Shown here: positions 1 to 10,336 of the stretch, in pieces
How positions within the stretch are numbered: the first letter of the stretch is position 1
Layout: each line of letters opens with the position of its first letter
NCBI GenBank assembly: GCA_022410635.1
Contig: JAJVDF010000208.1
Span: forward strand, 1,547,004 to 1,611,003
Origin: Tretioscincus oriximinensis
Taxonomy: Eukaryota; Chordata; Lepidosauria; Squamata; Gymnophthalmidae
Direction of reading: 5' to 3'
Length of the DNA: 64,000 nt
Made by a program: the position numbers and the translations under genes
The notes under the pieces: generated by a model
What the model saw: the letters and a program-made list of their open reading frames with translations, nothing else
Databases searched by the model: none
What the model was told of the DNA's origin: nothing

Positions 1-220
1 GAAGCCATGGGTATTAATAGCAACTAGGATGGATCTCTTGGTCCTGCCTCTGGGATGGCATAATAGGCAGGATTCCTGAAGTGCCATTTGCAGGGGAGGA
101 TTTTTTCTTCTTCTGCTTGAGATGCCCAGGGACAATTGGTGGGCCACTGTGGGAGACAGAATGCTGGTCTAAATGGCCTCTGGCCCCATTCAGCAGGGCT
201 CCTCTTATGTTCTTATGTTC
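1..220 (+). mobile_element. CR1-type LINE 3' UTR end
   Basis: The stretch matches the commonest repeat here: CAGGATTCCTGAAGTGCCA, then a GGGCCACTG / GAGACAGAATGCTGG block, then CCCCATTCAGCAGGGCTC, ending in the direct octamer TTATGTTC TTATGTTC. Tandem octamers at the very 3' end are typical of CR1-type LINEs. The copy continues off the left edge and has no coding part. Confidence 0.85.
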
Positions 221-400
221 TACTGCAACATCCTGCCTCACAGTAATGCACCAAGTGTTTCTGGGCAGCCAAGCAGAAGAGGAAGTAAAAATCTTCACCA
301 GCTCTTGACCAACAGCCTTGGAGGGCCTCCAGCCTGTTTCTCCAACCTATAGACCGCACTTAAGCATTCAGTCTACTAGTCATTGATCCACCTGGCCTCC
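221..400 (-). mobile_element. Diverged CR1-type 3' UTR fragment
   Basis: It reads as the reverse complement of the same CR1 3' region, with an AAGCAGAAGAGGAAG segment and a CCTGTTTCTCCAACCT segment in the expected minus-strand order. It is more decayed than its neighbour and its right limit is approximate. Confidence 0.5.
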
Positions 401-753
401 AGGACCCTCACGTGCAAGTAAGCAGCCATGAATTGTTGTGAAATAGTTTTCAGTTTGTTCCTAGACAGGTGATGCTATTCATTATGATCCTGTTTCTCAT
501 TCTGTCAGGGCTGTCTGGGTGTGCCTTGTTATCATGCACAGTTGGAAAATTGAGCCACAAAATGTTGCAACCCGAGTAGACACAGACCTGGAAGATGGTT
601 TCACCTTGTCTTAAGTACGGAAGAGAGTCGAGCAAAACTGCAAGCTTATTGCACCATTTCCAGGGTGTTTGATGCCAACAACTTCAACAGAACCCACTTA
701 AACCAAATGACTTGGCTTCTGCTCATGCAGGCATCCTTGTGAATTAAGATTTC

Positions 754-940
754 ATCAAATCATAGGGTTGGAAGGACCACCAGGGTCATAGAATCGTAGA
801 GTTGGAAGGACTTTCAGGGTCACAGAATGGTAGAGTTGGAAGGGACCTCCAAGGTCATAGAACCATGTAACTGGAAGGATCCACCAGGATCATGACTCCA
901 ACCCACTGCTCAATGCAGGATTCACTAAACCACTCCAGAA
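754..940 (-). mobile_element. CR1 3' end with amplified terminal unit
   Basis: Minus-strand CR1 of the GAATCATAGAGTTGG subtype, ending in CAATGCAGGATTCACTAAACC. The terminal unit (catagaatcgtagagttggaagg plus spacer) occurs four times in tandem at 761-786, 787-820, 821-855 and 856-890, about 34-35 bp each, instead of once. Confidence 0.8.
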
Positions 941-1228
941 GATGGAGCGGTTCACACTTCCCATCAAAGGAGAATCCACCAACTCCTATGACATCCTGTT
1001 TCAATGGTGAATTGCACTTTTTGGAAAATGGGCTTAGAAGTCAAGGTTGACAGAACCTTCTCTGTGGTAGCACCCAAGTTGTGAACCCTTCCATTTTCTG
1101 AATTCAGGAAATGGATGAAATTGCCACTCCGAAGAGGCAGTCCTATTATGCTGTAGATAGTCCCACTTTTATCTCTGTTGATATTGGTTGTATCTTGCAA
1201 CCAAGGAGGTCCAACATTCTGTCTCTCT
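941..1228. other. No gene; faint LINE 3'-end similarity
   Basis: Around 1040-1095 the order CAGAACCTTCTCTGTGGTAG then CACCCAAGTTGTGAACCC resembles the post-ORF region of reptile L2-like LINEs. The resemblance is weak. Nothing else is recognised. Confidence 0.35.
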
Positions 1229-1284
1229 AAGGCACGAATGGCTCTGTTGGCTAAGTACCGGTCTTTCCCCTGAGAGATGGGGTG
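1229..1284 (+). mobile_element. tRNA-like head of the TTC-tailed SINE (fragment)
   Basis: The sequence AGGCACGAATGGCTC followed by GTCTTTCCCCTGAGAGATGG matches the 5' tRNA-like part of the SINE described at 17575 and 59668. The body and tail are absent. Confidence 0.55.
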
Positions 1285-1729
1285 AAATAAATGAAAAAAA
1301 GAGAGTGACACATATGTAAAAAATCTTCTATAGCAACAAAATTCAAACGACCGTCACTCCAAGTGATCTTAGTGGACAAACAAACTGTCCTTCACCTCAA
1401 AACAATGTGATTGGACAGGGAGGAAACGCTACGAACACGATGAATTCAGCCCCCCAGCTGGGAAGGGAAGCAGCCCAAGAGCTTGGGGCTCAGCTAGGGC
1501 AAGCAAGCGATCAGGCAGCAGCCGCTTGGCCAGTGCCAAGAACAGCAGTGGTAAGATCAGTGGTGGCTGTGGGGAAATATCCGCCAGAAGGTCGTTCCAT
1601 TCACAGGCCTGGGAATGGCCATCTCTACTAGTGAATAAGTAAAATGAGGAAGCACATGTTTCTTTTACTGTCAACTAAAAGTCTCTCAACTCAGAGCCTT
1701 GGGTCTCATATGCTACATGAACGCCTGCT
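1285..1729. other. Unrecognised single-copy sequence
   Basis: Short overlapping open frames on both strands lack similarity to any family I recognise and have no splice or promoter context. Nothing is annotated here. Confidence 0.4.
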
Positions 1730-2193
1730 TTCCCTTATGAAATCCGGCTGCAACGTCTGGGCCTCTTCAGCCTCGAAAGACAGCGTTTGAGAGGTGATCT
1801 GATTGCACGCACGAGAAGGATAAGGTGAATAGAGAAAAAGTGTTTTCTTTATCATCCAACACTAAGACCTTGGGGCATACCTTGAAACCGATGGGCAGTT
1901 TCTGTTTTTTCACACAGAAGGTCATCGGCCTTTGGAATTTACTTCCAGAAGAGGTGGTGGTAGCTAGCAGCAGGGATAGCTTTAAGAAAGGATTAGACAA
2001 GTTCATGGACAGCTTCTAGGATGAATGTCTTGATGCTGCCTCTGAGATGGAGCAACAGGCAGCATTTAGAGTACCATTTGCAGGGAATCTAGAACAGGAG
2101 CATATTCTGTCCAGGTGCAATTGGTGAGACAGAAGGCTGGAGTAGATGGGCTCCGGCCTGATTCAGCAGGGCTCCTCTTAGGTTCTTATGTTC
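1730..2193 (+). mobile_element. CR1-type LINE, C-terminal ORF2 remnant plus 3' UTR
   Basis: It starts in the ORF2 end (CGTCTGGGCCTCTTCAGCC, encoding the RLGLFSLE-type motif), continues through the GTGGTGGTAGCTAGCAGC segment, and ends in GGGCTCCTCTTAGGTTC and terminal TTCTTATGTTC. The frame is broken, so the copy is dead and 5'-truncated. Confidence 0.88.
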
Positions 2194-2811
2194 CCAAGTG
2201 CCCCAATCAAGGGGCCAACCCCTTTGCAAAGAAAGTTATCCAAAAGAACTCGAGAGGGTGTTGAAGGTGATTTTGCAGCAGCTGCCCTTTGCGAGAAAGT
2301 GCGGAACATGGAGGAGCAGCCGCTGGTGACAGGCGTACCACTGGAAGTAAATACAGAGAGCGCTGACAATGTGTCAAATATGCACATGTTTTGTTTATCG
2401 GCTGGCGCTTGAAGATAAGGAAACAACTTCCATAACTATACACCCATTGTAAAGATTTATCTCCTTCTCTTCCAGAGCACATACTGATTTGAGTGGATTA
2501 TGTAAACGTAAAAGATCCATTCTCTGACCAAATGCATGATCAAACTGAACCCAAGAGCATGAAAATTCAACACTAAAGAAGAGCAGACAATAAATACACA
2601 CCAGGCAAACGTGGCAATGGAAGCATCCGAATTCCACAAAAACAACACTGTCGGAACAAGGTGTGAATTACAGATGGTTTATAGATCCCAAACAGTGTGT
2701 ATTGTGACTGCATGAGTTGGAAGAAATAAGTGGGAGGGCCTGGGTTCCAAAGGCACATGGCCCCACATTGAAACAGAGAACTGGCAAACCACAGGAAGTC
2801 AACATACTGTA
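2194..2811. other. Unrecognised sequence
   Basis: No repeat or gene is recognised. Opposed open frames of 60-130 codons lack conserved motifs and codon structure. A short exon cannot be excluded without comparison. Confidence 0.4.
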
Positions 2812-2982
2812 GGAACCTAAGAGGAGCCCTGCTGAACAGGGCCACAGCCCGTCTAGTCCAACATTCCATCTGGACTTTAGCCCACCAACTGCACGTGGAC
2901 ATCTCAAGCAAGAGATATCCTGCCTGTTGCTCCATTCTGGAGGCATCCATCCTAGTAGCTATTGACACACTTGGCTTCCATG
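2812..2982 (-). mobile_element. CR1-type 3' UTR fragment
   Basis: Reverse-complement CR1 end, starting GAACCTAAGAGGAGCCCTG and passing through CCTGCCTGTTGCTCCATTC to TTGGCTTCCATGA. An open frame here is incidental. Confidence 0.82.
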
Positions 2983-3002
2983 ATTATAGTGATGTTGAGT
3001 GA

Positions 3003-3252
3003 ATTCATAGAATCATAGAGTTGAAGGGACCTCCAGTGTTATGGAACCATAGATTTGGAAGGACCTCCAGGATCATTGGGTCCACCCCCCTAATCTTGGC
3101 AGGACTAACTAAACCATCCCCAATAGATGGCTGTCCAGCCTCTGGGAAGACTTCCATCAAGAGAGAACTCACCACTTCCTGTGGAGTCTATTCCACTAGT
3201 TGATCACCCTTACTGACAGGAAGTTTTTTTTATATATCCTTCCTTGTAGGTG
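3003..3252 (-). mobile_element. CR1-type fragment, GAATCATAGAG subtype
   Basis: Minus-strand copy with ATAGAATCATAGAGTTG, a decayed TGTTATGGAACCATAG unit, TTAATCTTGGCAGGAC-type middle and CACCACTTCCTGTGG. The right limit is approximate because it runs into the following tandem block. Confidence 0.78.
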
Positions 3253-3421
3253 GACTTCCATAACAACTAGACTTGTCTATGGAAGCTCCTGTTGCCTCCC
3301 TTTTCCTTGTTGGTCTCTAAAGTGCTATAAGACACACTTGCTATACTTGCTCTCCATCCATCCATTCATCCATCTATCCATTCATCCATCCATCCATCCA
3401 TCCATCCATCCATCCATCCAG

Positions 3422-3439
3422 AGAACTAGACTTGTCTAT
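3422..3439. repeat. Left target-site duplication of L1
   Basis: The 18 bases AGAACTAGACTTGTCTAT are repeated exactly at 3980-3997 on the other side of the L1 insertion. An uninterrupted version of the site is present at about 4302-4318. Confidence 0.9.
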
Positions 3440-3979
3440 TTTTTTTAAAGTAACTTTTTATTGGTATATATAAGTATGACATTATATAATTACACACATA
3501 TATATGTTGAAACCAACCATCACTCATTGCATGTCATACAATAAAAGGAAATACCACCACCACACCAAAGAGTGCTCCCCTACCCTCCCCCCCCTACTTG
3601 AGGATATCCAACAAATTCTTAAGTAAATCTTTTCAAATCCAAAATCCAATATATTATAAATGCCGTGGGTGAATACATCTTATGAAATATCACATGGGAA
3701 ATGAAGGCCCTCCACTTTACCTCCCATGTTGGATGGGATAAAATTCCCAATCTTTTTAGCCTTCTTTCCCTTAAAAAGTCAAAGAGTACTGTTTCTGCCA
3801 TATAATCGTACCAGGCTTCCTGGGTCCATTTATCTTTGTCCTTCCATCCTCTTGCTATCTGAATATGGGCTGCCCTTATCCCTTGCTTAAGTATATATAC
3901 ATTTTCCCTCCCTATCTGTCTTAAGTTCTTATTTCCTATAAGGACCTCTTTCACAACAGGAATATTTACCTGGAGTATT
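3440..3979 (-). mobile_element. 5'-truncated L1-type LINE insertion
   Basis: A 540-bp minus-strand insertion flanked by a perfect 18-bp duplication. Its 3' end, on the plus strand at 3440, begins with a T run (poly-A on the element strand). Positions 3954-3619 keep an open frame of about 111 codons ending at a stop. That peptide contains ARGWKDKDKWTQEAW followed by a Y-x-x-x-E pattern, which resembles the C-terminal region of L1 ORF2 proteins. The truncation, poly-A and long duplication fit target-primed reverse transcription. The intact duplication and open C-terminus suggest a fairly young insertion. No endonuclease or reverse transcriptase domain is present, so it is immobile. Confidence 0.85.
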
Positions 3980-3997
3980 AGAACTAGACTTGTCTAT
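3980..3997. repeat. Right target-site duplication of L1
   Basis: Exact partner of 3422-3439, immediately followed by GAAAGCTCCGGCTGCTTCC, the continuation of the interrupted tandem unit. Confidence 0.9.
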
Positions 3998-4390
3998 GAA
4001 AGCTCCGGCTGCTTCCTTTTTTCTTGTTAATCTTTTTCTTGTAATCTCTAAAGTGCTATAAGACCTCCTTGCTAGACTTATTCTCCATCCATTCAGACTT
4101 GCTGTCCGTCCATCCATCCATCCATCCATCCATCCATCCAAAGGAGTAGACATATCTATGGTTGCTCCTGCTGCCTCCCTTTTCCTTGTTAGTCTCTAAA
4201 GTGCTATAAGACCAGCTTGCTATACTTGCTCTCCATCCGTCCGTCCGTCCATCCGTCCGTCCATCCATCCATCCATCCATCCATCCATCCATCCATCCAG
4301 AGAACTAGACTTGTCTATGGAAGCTCGGGCTGCCTCCTTTTTTCTTGTTTATCTCTAAGGTGCTATGGTTCCCCTTGCTAGATTCTCAAC

Positions 4391-4972
4391 AACTTTGTCT
4401 AGTCAGCCATCTGGGTCTTGAGCCTACAGGCCCACCTCCAGCTGGTTCTCTCTGTGAGCATGACTAGCCCAAGGTTCGGTTGAATGATGGGCTGAGGATG
4501 CCAAGCGTTGGGTACAGTTAATGAACTCCCCTTCACACCACGGGAAGATTCTTGTCCTCAAACCCACAAGTTCACACCAAAGCTGACAAGGGTTGCTGGA
4601 GGGAAGGCAACGTCAGCGCGTATGTTGCAGGCTCCACTTGGGAACAAGGACGTCATTAAGCCAAATAAATAAATATGGGACTTTTGTTGTTGCTCTTCTT
4701 GGTCAAGGTCAAAACTCTATTTTAAAAAAAGTGGGGGAAATGCCCCTTAGGTACTCTGTCTTGTGAAATGAACTGGTAAAGATTTGTCACGTTAATCTGT
4801 GGATTGCCTGCTCACAAAAGAAGCAGCTGTTTTGCTCCGGAGGACATGGCGCTTCTGACGCCCTATAAAAAGAGAGAAATGAGAGAGAGGGGAAGGAGAG
4901 CACCAGGGAAAGGTGCTAAAGAAAATGAACTTAAATAAATAAATAACTAAAGGAGAGATAAAAGAAGAAGAG
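4391..4972. other. Unrecognised sequence
   Basis: No gene or clear repeat. Two short AAATAAATAA runs (near 4660 and 4935) look like eroded retroposon tails. A GAGAGA-rich patch lies at 4870-4905. Confidence 0.4.
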
Positions 4973-4973
4973 T

Positions 4974-5160
4974 CAGTTTTTATACCCCTCCTGTCTCAAC
5001 CCGAAGGGACTCAAAGTTGCTTCCATAACCTTCTGTTCTCTTCATAACCGACACCTTGTGAAGTAGGTGGGGCTGAGAGAGCTCCAAAGAACTTTGACTA
5101 TTCCAAGGTCACCTATTGAGTTTTTTGGGGGGACTGAAGAATTGGACCAGGAGACTTCCA
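4974..5160 (-). mobile_element. Sauria-type SINE, 3' part
   Basis: The minus-strand copy contains CTTGTGAAGTAGGTGGGGC, TGAGAGAGCTCCAAAGAAC and CAAGGTCACCTATTGAG, the reverse complement of the SINE middle region (GTGACCTTGGGCCAGTCAC in better copies). The tRNA-like head is missing. Confidence 0.75.
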
Positions 5161-5519
5161 TGTAAGAGTCACTACAAAAAGAACCATTTTTTTTAATTTA
5201 ATGCACCCAATCAACACACAAAACTGTATCAAACCATCAAGTCCACCTGCTGCTTAGTTCAAACATGTGTTTATAGGGCCTTGTAGTTTGTTTTTTGAGT
5301 TCTTATGGAGCAGGTGGACTTGGTGGTCTGCTATTGTTTTGAAGTCCAACCACAACAACAGACGGCCTCACAGTGGACACATGCCTGTGGTCATCACAAT
5401 CCCCTGGGGCAGTTAGTCTGTGGGGACGATTGGGGGGACTCATGTTAAGCCGGGGGAGCTCCATCTCTGTTTTAGCAACAAGCTAATGGGCAACAGTTAG
5501 AAGGATGGATGCCTGAGTG
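5161..5519. other. Unrecognised sequence
   Basis: No gene or known repeat. There is a short poly-T/A patch at 5187-5200. Confidence 0.4.
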
Positions 5520-5600
5520 GATAAATGGGTGGGTGGGTGGAGAGGTTAGCTAGCTATGTACCTAGATGGATGGATGGATGGATGGATGGAGGGTGGCTGG
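5520..5600. repeat. GGAT/GGGT microsatellite
   Basis: Runs of GGGT (5528-5540) and GGAT (5565-5590) lie in a purine-rich stretch. No coding meaning. Confidence 0.85.
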
Positions 5601-5685
5601 ATGAACGGAGATGGATATAAAGATACTTTTATGAAAATTTGTCCAGAACAGGTATTTGCAAATCAAACTTTTGTTGTTGTTGATG

Positions 5686-5754
<69 letters not shown>

Positions 5755-5764
5755 CCTACCTACC

Positions 5765-5810
<46 letters not shown>

Positions 5811-5885
5811 ATCTGTCTGTCTGTCTGTCTAATCTGTCTGTCTGTCTGTCTAACTGTCTAACTGTCTATCTGCCTGCCTACCTGC
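5686..5885. repeat. Compound (TATC)n-(CTAC)n-(TGTC)n microsatellite
   Basis: About 16 TATC units give way to a few CTAC units, then long TGTC runs broken by TAA interruptions, then TGCC. The graded order suggests stepwise unit conversion in one array. It is followed by CT-rich sequence to about 6080. Confidence 0.95.
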
Positions 5886-6090
5886 TCCCTCCCTCCCTAT
5901 CAATTGCTGGGATGTGGATAAGAGGATGCCTTTCCTTATCTGCTTTCTCCCTCTCTTTCTCTCATTTCTCTCTATTGCCCTCCCTCTACACCTGCCTGCC
6001 TTAGCTAACTATCATATCCCTCTTTATCTTTCTGCCTCTCTCTCTCTCATTTCCTAGCTTTCTTTTTCTTTCTTTCTATCCATTCTGTGA
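5886..6090. repeat. Low-complexity CT-rich stretch
   Basis: Pyrimidine-rich TCTC/TTTC sequence, likely an eroded extension of the adjacent microsatellite. Confidence 0.7.
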
Positions 6091-6128
6091 GCTCATATTT
6101 ATCGTCCCCTTCACACACCCCTATACAA

Positions 6129-6536
6129 TAGACTGACCTATTTTTTCTGAGGCCCAAACTGGGGTAAATTAATATTCATGTTAATTTGCATATTCATGAA
6201 TATGCTAATCACCCAGCAACATGCATACCCCTCCGAAATCCCCGTCTGAGAAATCTGCAAAGTGCCCGAGATTTTATAAAGCGCATGAGAATTTTTTGAA
6301 GTGTGTGAGTAATTTGCATATTTTATTTTTTTTACTGAGGGGGGGGAGCCTTCAGGAGCTGCCCCGGTTGCCAGAGCCCCCTAGTGGTGGTGCAGTATTT
6401 TTTTTAAAAAAAACAAAGTATATATTTTTCTGCAGCAAAAATCAGGGAAAGCATCCCTCCTCCTCCCTGGAGGGCAGGGTAGACGCCCCCAAATTGGGTC
6501 CCCCCCCNAAAAAAAGGGGGTCATCTGCTCAGTCTA
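6129..6536 (+). mobile_element. TIR family A element (TAGRCTGACCAGAT)
   Basis: About 400 bp starting TAGACTGACC and ending CATCTGCTCAGTCTA, so the ends are inverted repeats. The internal order is shared with 13666-14059: TTCTGAGGCCCAAAC, TAATTTGCATATTCATGAA, then CCCCCTAGTGGTGG, a poly-G/C patch and GGGGTCATCTG. No open frame; probably a non-autonomous DNA transposon. Confidence 0.72.
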
Positions 6537-6559
6537 CTATACAAGCGTCTATCTGAAAC

Positions 6560-8098
6560 ATCCTTTCCAAAGGTCTATGGAAGGTGGCAACAACAGCCCG
6601 CTTTGAAATTTTTAAGCAAAGGTGAGTCCAACCTAGGATGGATCAAGGGGCCCGTTCTGAACTAGGACTAAGCCTTCCGTGGTCTGTGCAAGTCTAGAAT
6701 GGAATGTGGATGGTAAGTCTCTTAAACCTGTTCCACCTCCTTAGCTAGCTCTATCCCCAACCATGTCCTGCAAAGCTGAATGTGCTTTTCCCACTCTCCT
6801 CCGCTCTGATGACTATTTTAGGGAGTTTCTTCCAAAACGGGACACCTCCTAGCATCAAACACATTCCTCCGCTCTGTAGCCTGGACGGGGAAAGGAGATG
6901 CAGCAGATAGCAGGCCAACAGGCTCCAGCCAAGGTTTTTTTTTTATGAGATCCATGTGCACTGCTAAAGCCGTCGGTCCGGTTTGAACAGAGGGATATTT
7001 TCCCTTGGATTGCAAAACCAGAAAAGGCTCAGTGGCAGGGGTCAGTTTCCTGCCTCCCTACGCCCCCCCCCCCCAAAATGACTCAAGCAGATGTAGAGCA
7101 TTACTTGGGGCAACTTCTCCGCTTGGATCTCAAATGGGTTTCGAAACCCAGCTGCCTACCGTCTTCCTCACTCTCTGCCCCGTTATGATTGAAGCTCTTG
7201 TTCCATTTATGGACTTGTTCTCTCCTAATAAAACAGCCACGGTGGGGCTCGGGGACTGGTTTAGGACCACTGGTTACAACCTTATGATAACCTTTTGCTC
7301 CTTTCACTCCCCTTCCCCAAAACTCCCCCCCTTCTGCTCTCCTCCTCCGTTGACGCCCTTGTGAAACGTTAATCGCTTCATCTGAAACCTCCAAGCCCTC
7401 GTAGAGCCAAACTTCCAAGGGGTCGCCTTTCATTTTGTGGGCATCCGACGCCCCTCCCCAGTTATTTTAAGAGGTTCGAGCTTCCAGAATGGCCTGTTCG
7501 TCTCTTGCATGCAAATAAACAAAGGAGGAAAGCAAGAACATAATCTAGTGTGGCGATCGTTCACTGTGGGGATCTTTCCAAGCTGTTCCACAGGCCTCAA
7601 CCCGAGAAGCGAAGGAGCGAAATTCCTCGTCAGTTTTTGGATCCTGGCTGCCGTCAAACCCTGTCTTTTCCCCAAGTCCTGGCAGGGAAGCAAGGAACCA
7701 CATTTTTATAGGTGACAGCTACTTCCAAAGGCCAGAACACACAAGGAAAAGCAGCCCTTGAAGTAGAAGCCCGGAGTCGGGGAAAGGAAAGAGGTTTTCT
7801 TTCTATCATTGCACTCCAAGCATAAAAGAGAGTCATTTCTTGGCGCCAGGGCATTGTAACACGTTTTAGGAGCAAGGCTGTTTTCACCGCCCACAAATAC
7901 TCGAAAACAAATTCTTCAGGGCTTAGGTATCTTAGGTTGTGTTTCGAAAGATGTGGGTTTTTTTGTTTTGAAAAAGACCAAATATTCTTGCGGGTATAAA
8001 ACTGTGATGCGGAGTAGGAAAACCAACAGGAAAAACGAAATTGAAGGAACGGAAGTGTTAGGAACTTGTGAGATTTTGGCTGGAGTCACACACATATG
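6560..8098. other. About 1.5 kb with no recognised repeat
   Basis: The longest stretch in the first 10 kb with no recognised element. Open frames up to about 119 codons lie on both strands but carry no motif I recognise. Features such as GCATGCAAATAAAC (7507-7520, an octamer-like site) could be regulatory, but a single genome cannot show this. Confidence 0.4.
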
Positions 8099-8213
8099 TT
8101 TAATCCAACTTCAGTCCTGAAGAACTGAATTCAACGAGGAAATGGTTTGGGGGAAGGAAAATCAGTTTCTCCCCTTCTTTAGACTAGTTCTTCAGGAGTG
8201 AAGATGGATTAAA
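8099..8213. mobile_element. TIR family B palindromic MITE (TTTAATCCAACTTCAG)
   Basis: A 115-bp element whose 28-bp ends, 8099-8126 and 8186-8213, are near-perfect inverted repeats (TTTAATCCAACTTCAGTCC against the complement of AGGAGTGAAGATGGATTAAA). It could fold into a hairpin. Related copies lie near 17498, 41296 and 53892. Confidence 0.75.
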
Positions 8214-8255
8214 GTATGCGTCTGATTCTGACCTATGATAGGAAATCTGGCACTT

Positions 8256-8485
8256 TATTCTTTTTTCCTCTCTTCTCTCCTTTCTTCCTTCTTCTTCTCT
8301 CTTCTATTTTTTCTCTCTCTTTCTCTTTCCTTTCTGTCTGTCCCTGTCCTCTCTATTTTTTCTCTTCTTTCATTTCCCTTTCCCTTTCTTTCTTCCTCTC
8401 TGTCTCTCCATCCTTCCTCCTTCTTTATTTTTCCCCTCCCTCTCTTTCGTCCTCCCTCCTTCTCTCTCTCTTCATCCTTTTGTTC
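8256..8485. repeat. CT-rich tract
   Basis: Strand-asymmetric TCTTCC/TTTCTC sequence of about 230 bp. It creates long hydrophobic-looking open frames on the plus strand that are not genes. Confidence 0.9.
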
Positions 8486-9228
8486 CCCAAAGTGGATTTA
8501 ATAAAGCGAAGGAGCGCTGTTAAAGTAATACGTGAGGCTTTGACACTAAGCAGTACAGGCTGCCTAGTTGGAGAAACAGGAACGCTAATCTCTCGTGATT
8601 TATGGAGGGCCCTTCCTTCATCTATGCACTCAGGGAGGGTTAGAAAGTTTAGAGACAGCCTGGCGTCCCCCTTCTACTCCAGAGCACCAACTCCTGCTGG
8701 CTGCTTTTAACTGCTTCGTAGCCACGGCCGGAGATGGCTGGCTGGCCGGCCACAAGAGTCACCTCTGCATTTTACTAGATGTGTGGCTCTGGGAGCCAAT
8801 GAGGGGCCAACGGAGGAGGACGGTATTCCCAGGCTTGGTAAATCAACCAACAGAGACAACAGAGAAGGAAGACCAAGTAACAGGAGTAAGGGCAGCAGAG
8901 ATAGCTCACTTTCCAAAGCAGGCCTTTTAATCACTCACAAGTTAAGACACACGCATGCACACACACACATATATATATATATAGTGTATATAAAGGAAGC
9001 AGTAAGTTGACAACCTGGGAGCTCTCTTAATCTTGGAGGTTTGATGGTTTTTTCACACTTGTCTTCGGAGAATGGCCTCCGGAAGCTTTCTGCACTTCTC
9101 CAGGCAGAAACATTCCTGCTCCTACTGGAGGAGAAGGAGCAGCAGCAGCAGAAGAAGAAGTAGAAGAAGAAGAAGCAGAAGGAGAAGGAGAAGAGGAAGG
9201 AGAAGCAATTCTCCTCCACCACCTCATA
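8486..9228. other. Unrecognised sequence with a short AC/AT repeat
   Basis: No gene is recognised. An (AC)n-(AT)n tract lies at 8947-8990, and from about 9120 a GAAGAA/GAGAAG purine-rich run leads into the TTC array. Confidence 0.45.
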
Positions 9229-9324
9229 CTCTTCTTCTTCTTCTTCTTCTTCTTCTTCTTCTTCTTCTTCTTCTTCTTCTTCTTCTTCTTCTTCTTCTTC
9301 TTCTTCTTCTTCTTCTTCTTCTTC
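9229..9324. repeat. (TTC)n microsatellite, left of gap
   Basis: About 31 uninterrupted TTC units up to the assembly gap. Unlike most TTC arrays here, I see no SINE body immediately upstream. Confidence 0.95.
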
Positions 9325-9554
9325 NNNNNNNNNNNNNNNNNNNNNNNNNNNNNNNNNNNNNNNNNNNNNNNNNNNNNNNNNNNNNNNNNNNNNNNNNNNN
9401 NNNNNNNNNNNNNNNNNNNNNNNNNNNNNNNNNNNNNNNNNNNNNNNNNNNNNNNNNNNNNNNNNNNNNNNNNNNNNNNNNNNNNNNNNNNNNNNNNNNN
9501 NNNNNNNNNNNNNNNNNNNNNNNNNNNNNNNNNNNNNNNNNNNNNNNNNNNNNN
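9325..9554. other. Assembly gap (230 n)
   Basis: Run of n inside a TTC array. The true array length is unknown. Confidence 0.99.
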
Positions 9555-9650
9555 TCTTCTTCTTCTTCTTCTTCTTCTTCTTCTTCTTCTTCTTCTTCTT
9601 CTTCTTCTTCTTCTTCTTCTTCTTCTTCTTCTTCTTCTTCTTCTTCTTCC
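9555..9650. repeat. (TTC)n microsatellite, right of gap
   Basis: About 31 further TTC units, ending at TTCCGCTAATCC. Confidence 0.95.
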
Positions 9651-10282
9651 GCTAATCCATATCAATCCAATCCGGATTTACTGATTAAGATCACATTGTG
9701 GATCTTTCTGCTGCTTAGGCTGGGGGGAGTGAAGTCACACACACAGACATCCATAGCCATACCCGTGGGACACCCATTACAAGCTGGGAAATTTTCTGAC
9801 TAGCTGTCGGGAAAAGGGTGGGAGGCGAATACATATTTCTGCTGAGCGAACGGCCGGGATGGGAGGAAACAGTATTTTTCTTCACCTCTGTAAAATATAT
9901 TTGCTCGCATTTATATTTAGAGAGCCAGGCTCCCTCTGGGGATTGAAAGACCACGGTGCCTAAGAAAACCTTGCCTTGGAGTTGCCTAGCAAGATGTTAT
10001 TTTAGCACAGTAGATCTGAGAGTCCATCACGCCATTAAATTGGAACACCAAGTCGTGTTTATTGACTCAATTAATCTCTCTCAAACCCACAGGGCTAACT
10101 GAGGACCCGGCTTGGAGGGAAGAGATGAGGGCTGGTGGGAAAAAAGAGACAGAGAGAGGAGGAAGGAGACGCAGGGCCTACCTATTTAAATGCTGATCCG
10201 AGTAGAGTCGGAAGAGGCGGTATTAGAGGAAAGGTTCAGCTAACAGAGGCTGCATCCAGACTATTGCCTTTTTGCAGCGCTA
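9651..10282. other. Unrecognised sequence
   Basis: No gene or repeat recognised. A GAGAGAGGAGGAAGG patch lies near 10150-10170. Confidence 0.4.
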
Positions 10283-10336
10283 TCTGTACATTTAATAAGA
10301 GGCACATCAAAGAGTCCAATCTTCCAAGGCATAATG

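Larger units (their letters stand above)
3263..4390 (+). repeat. Tandem block of GTCTATGRAAGCTC units with CCAT tails
   Basis: Four head-to-tail units, each running ACTAGACTTGTCTATGG, then AGCTCCTGCTGCCTCC, then TTGTTAGTCTCTAAAG, then GTGCTATAAGACC. Units begin near 3263, 3421 (split by an L1), 4141 and 4300. The first three carry a (CCAT)n or (CCGT)n tail; the last ends at CCTTGCTAGATTCTC without one. The same unit recurs at 24.3, 43.1, 49.3 and 63.0 kb. Its class is uncertain; a Penelope-type element is one possibility. Confidence 0.7.

Noticed and set aside
3619..3954. 111-codon minus-strand host gene
   Set aside because: It lies wholly within an L1 insertion bounded by a target-site duplication and ends at the LINE ORF2 stop.
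8216..8710. 164-codon hydrophobic frame resembling a membrane protein
   Set aside because: CT-rich tract gives Phe/Leu/Ser codons; no gene structure.
9072..9803. 243-codon Ser/Leu-rich frame
   Set aside because: It is a TTC microsatellite with an n gap; the residues come from TTC/CTT codons.
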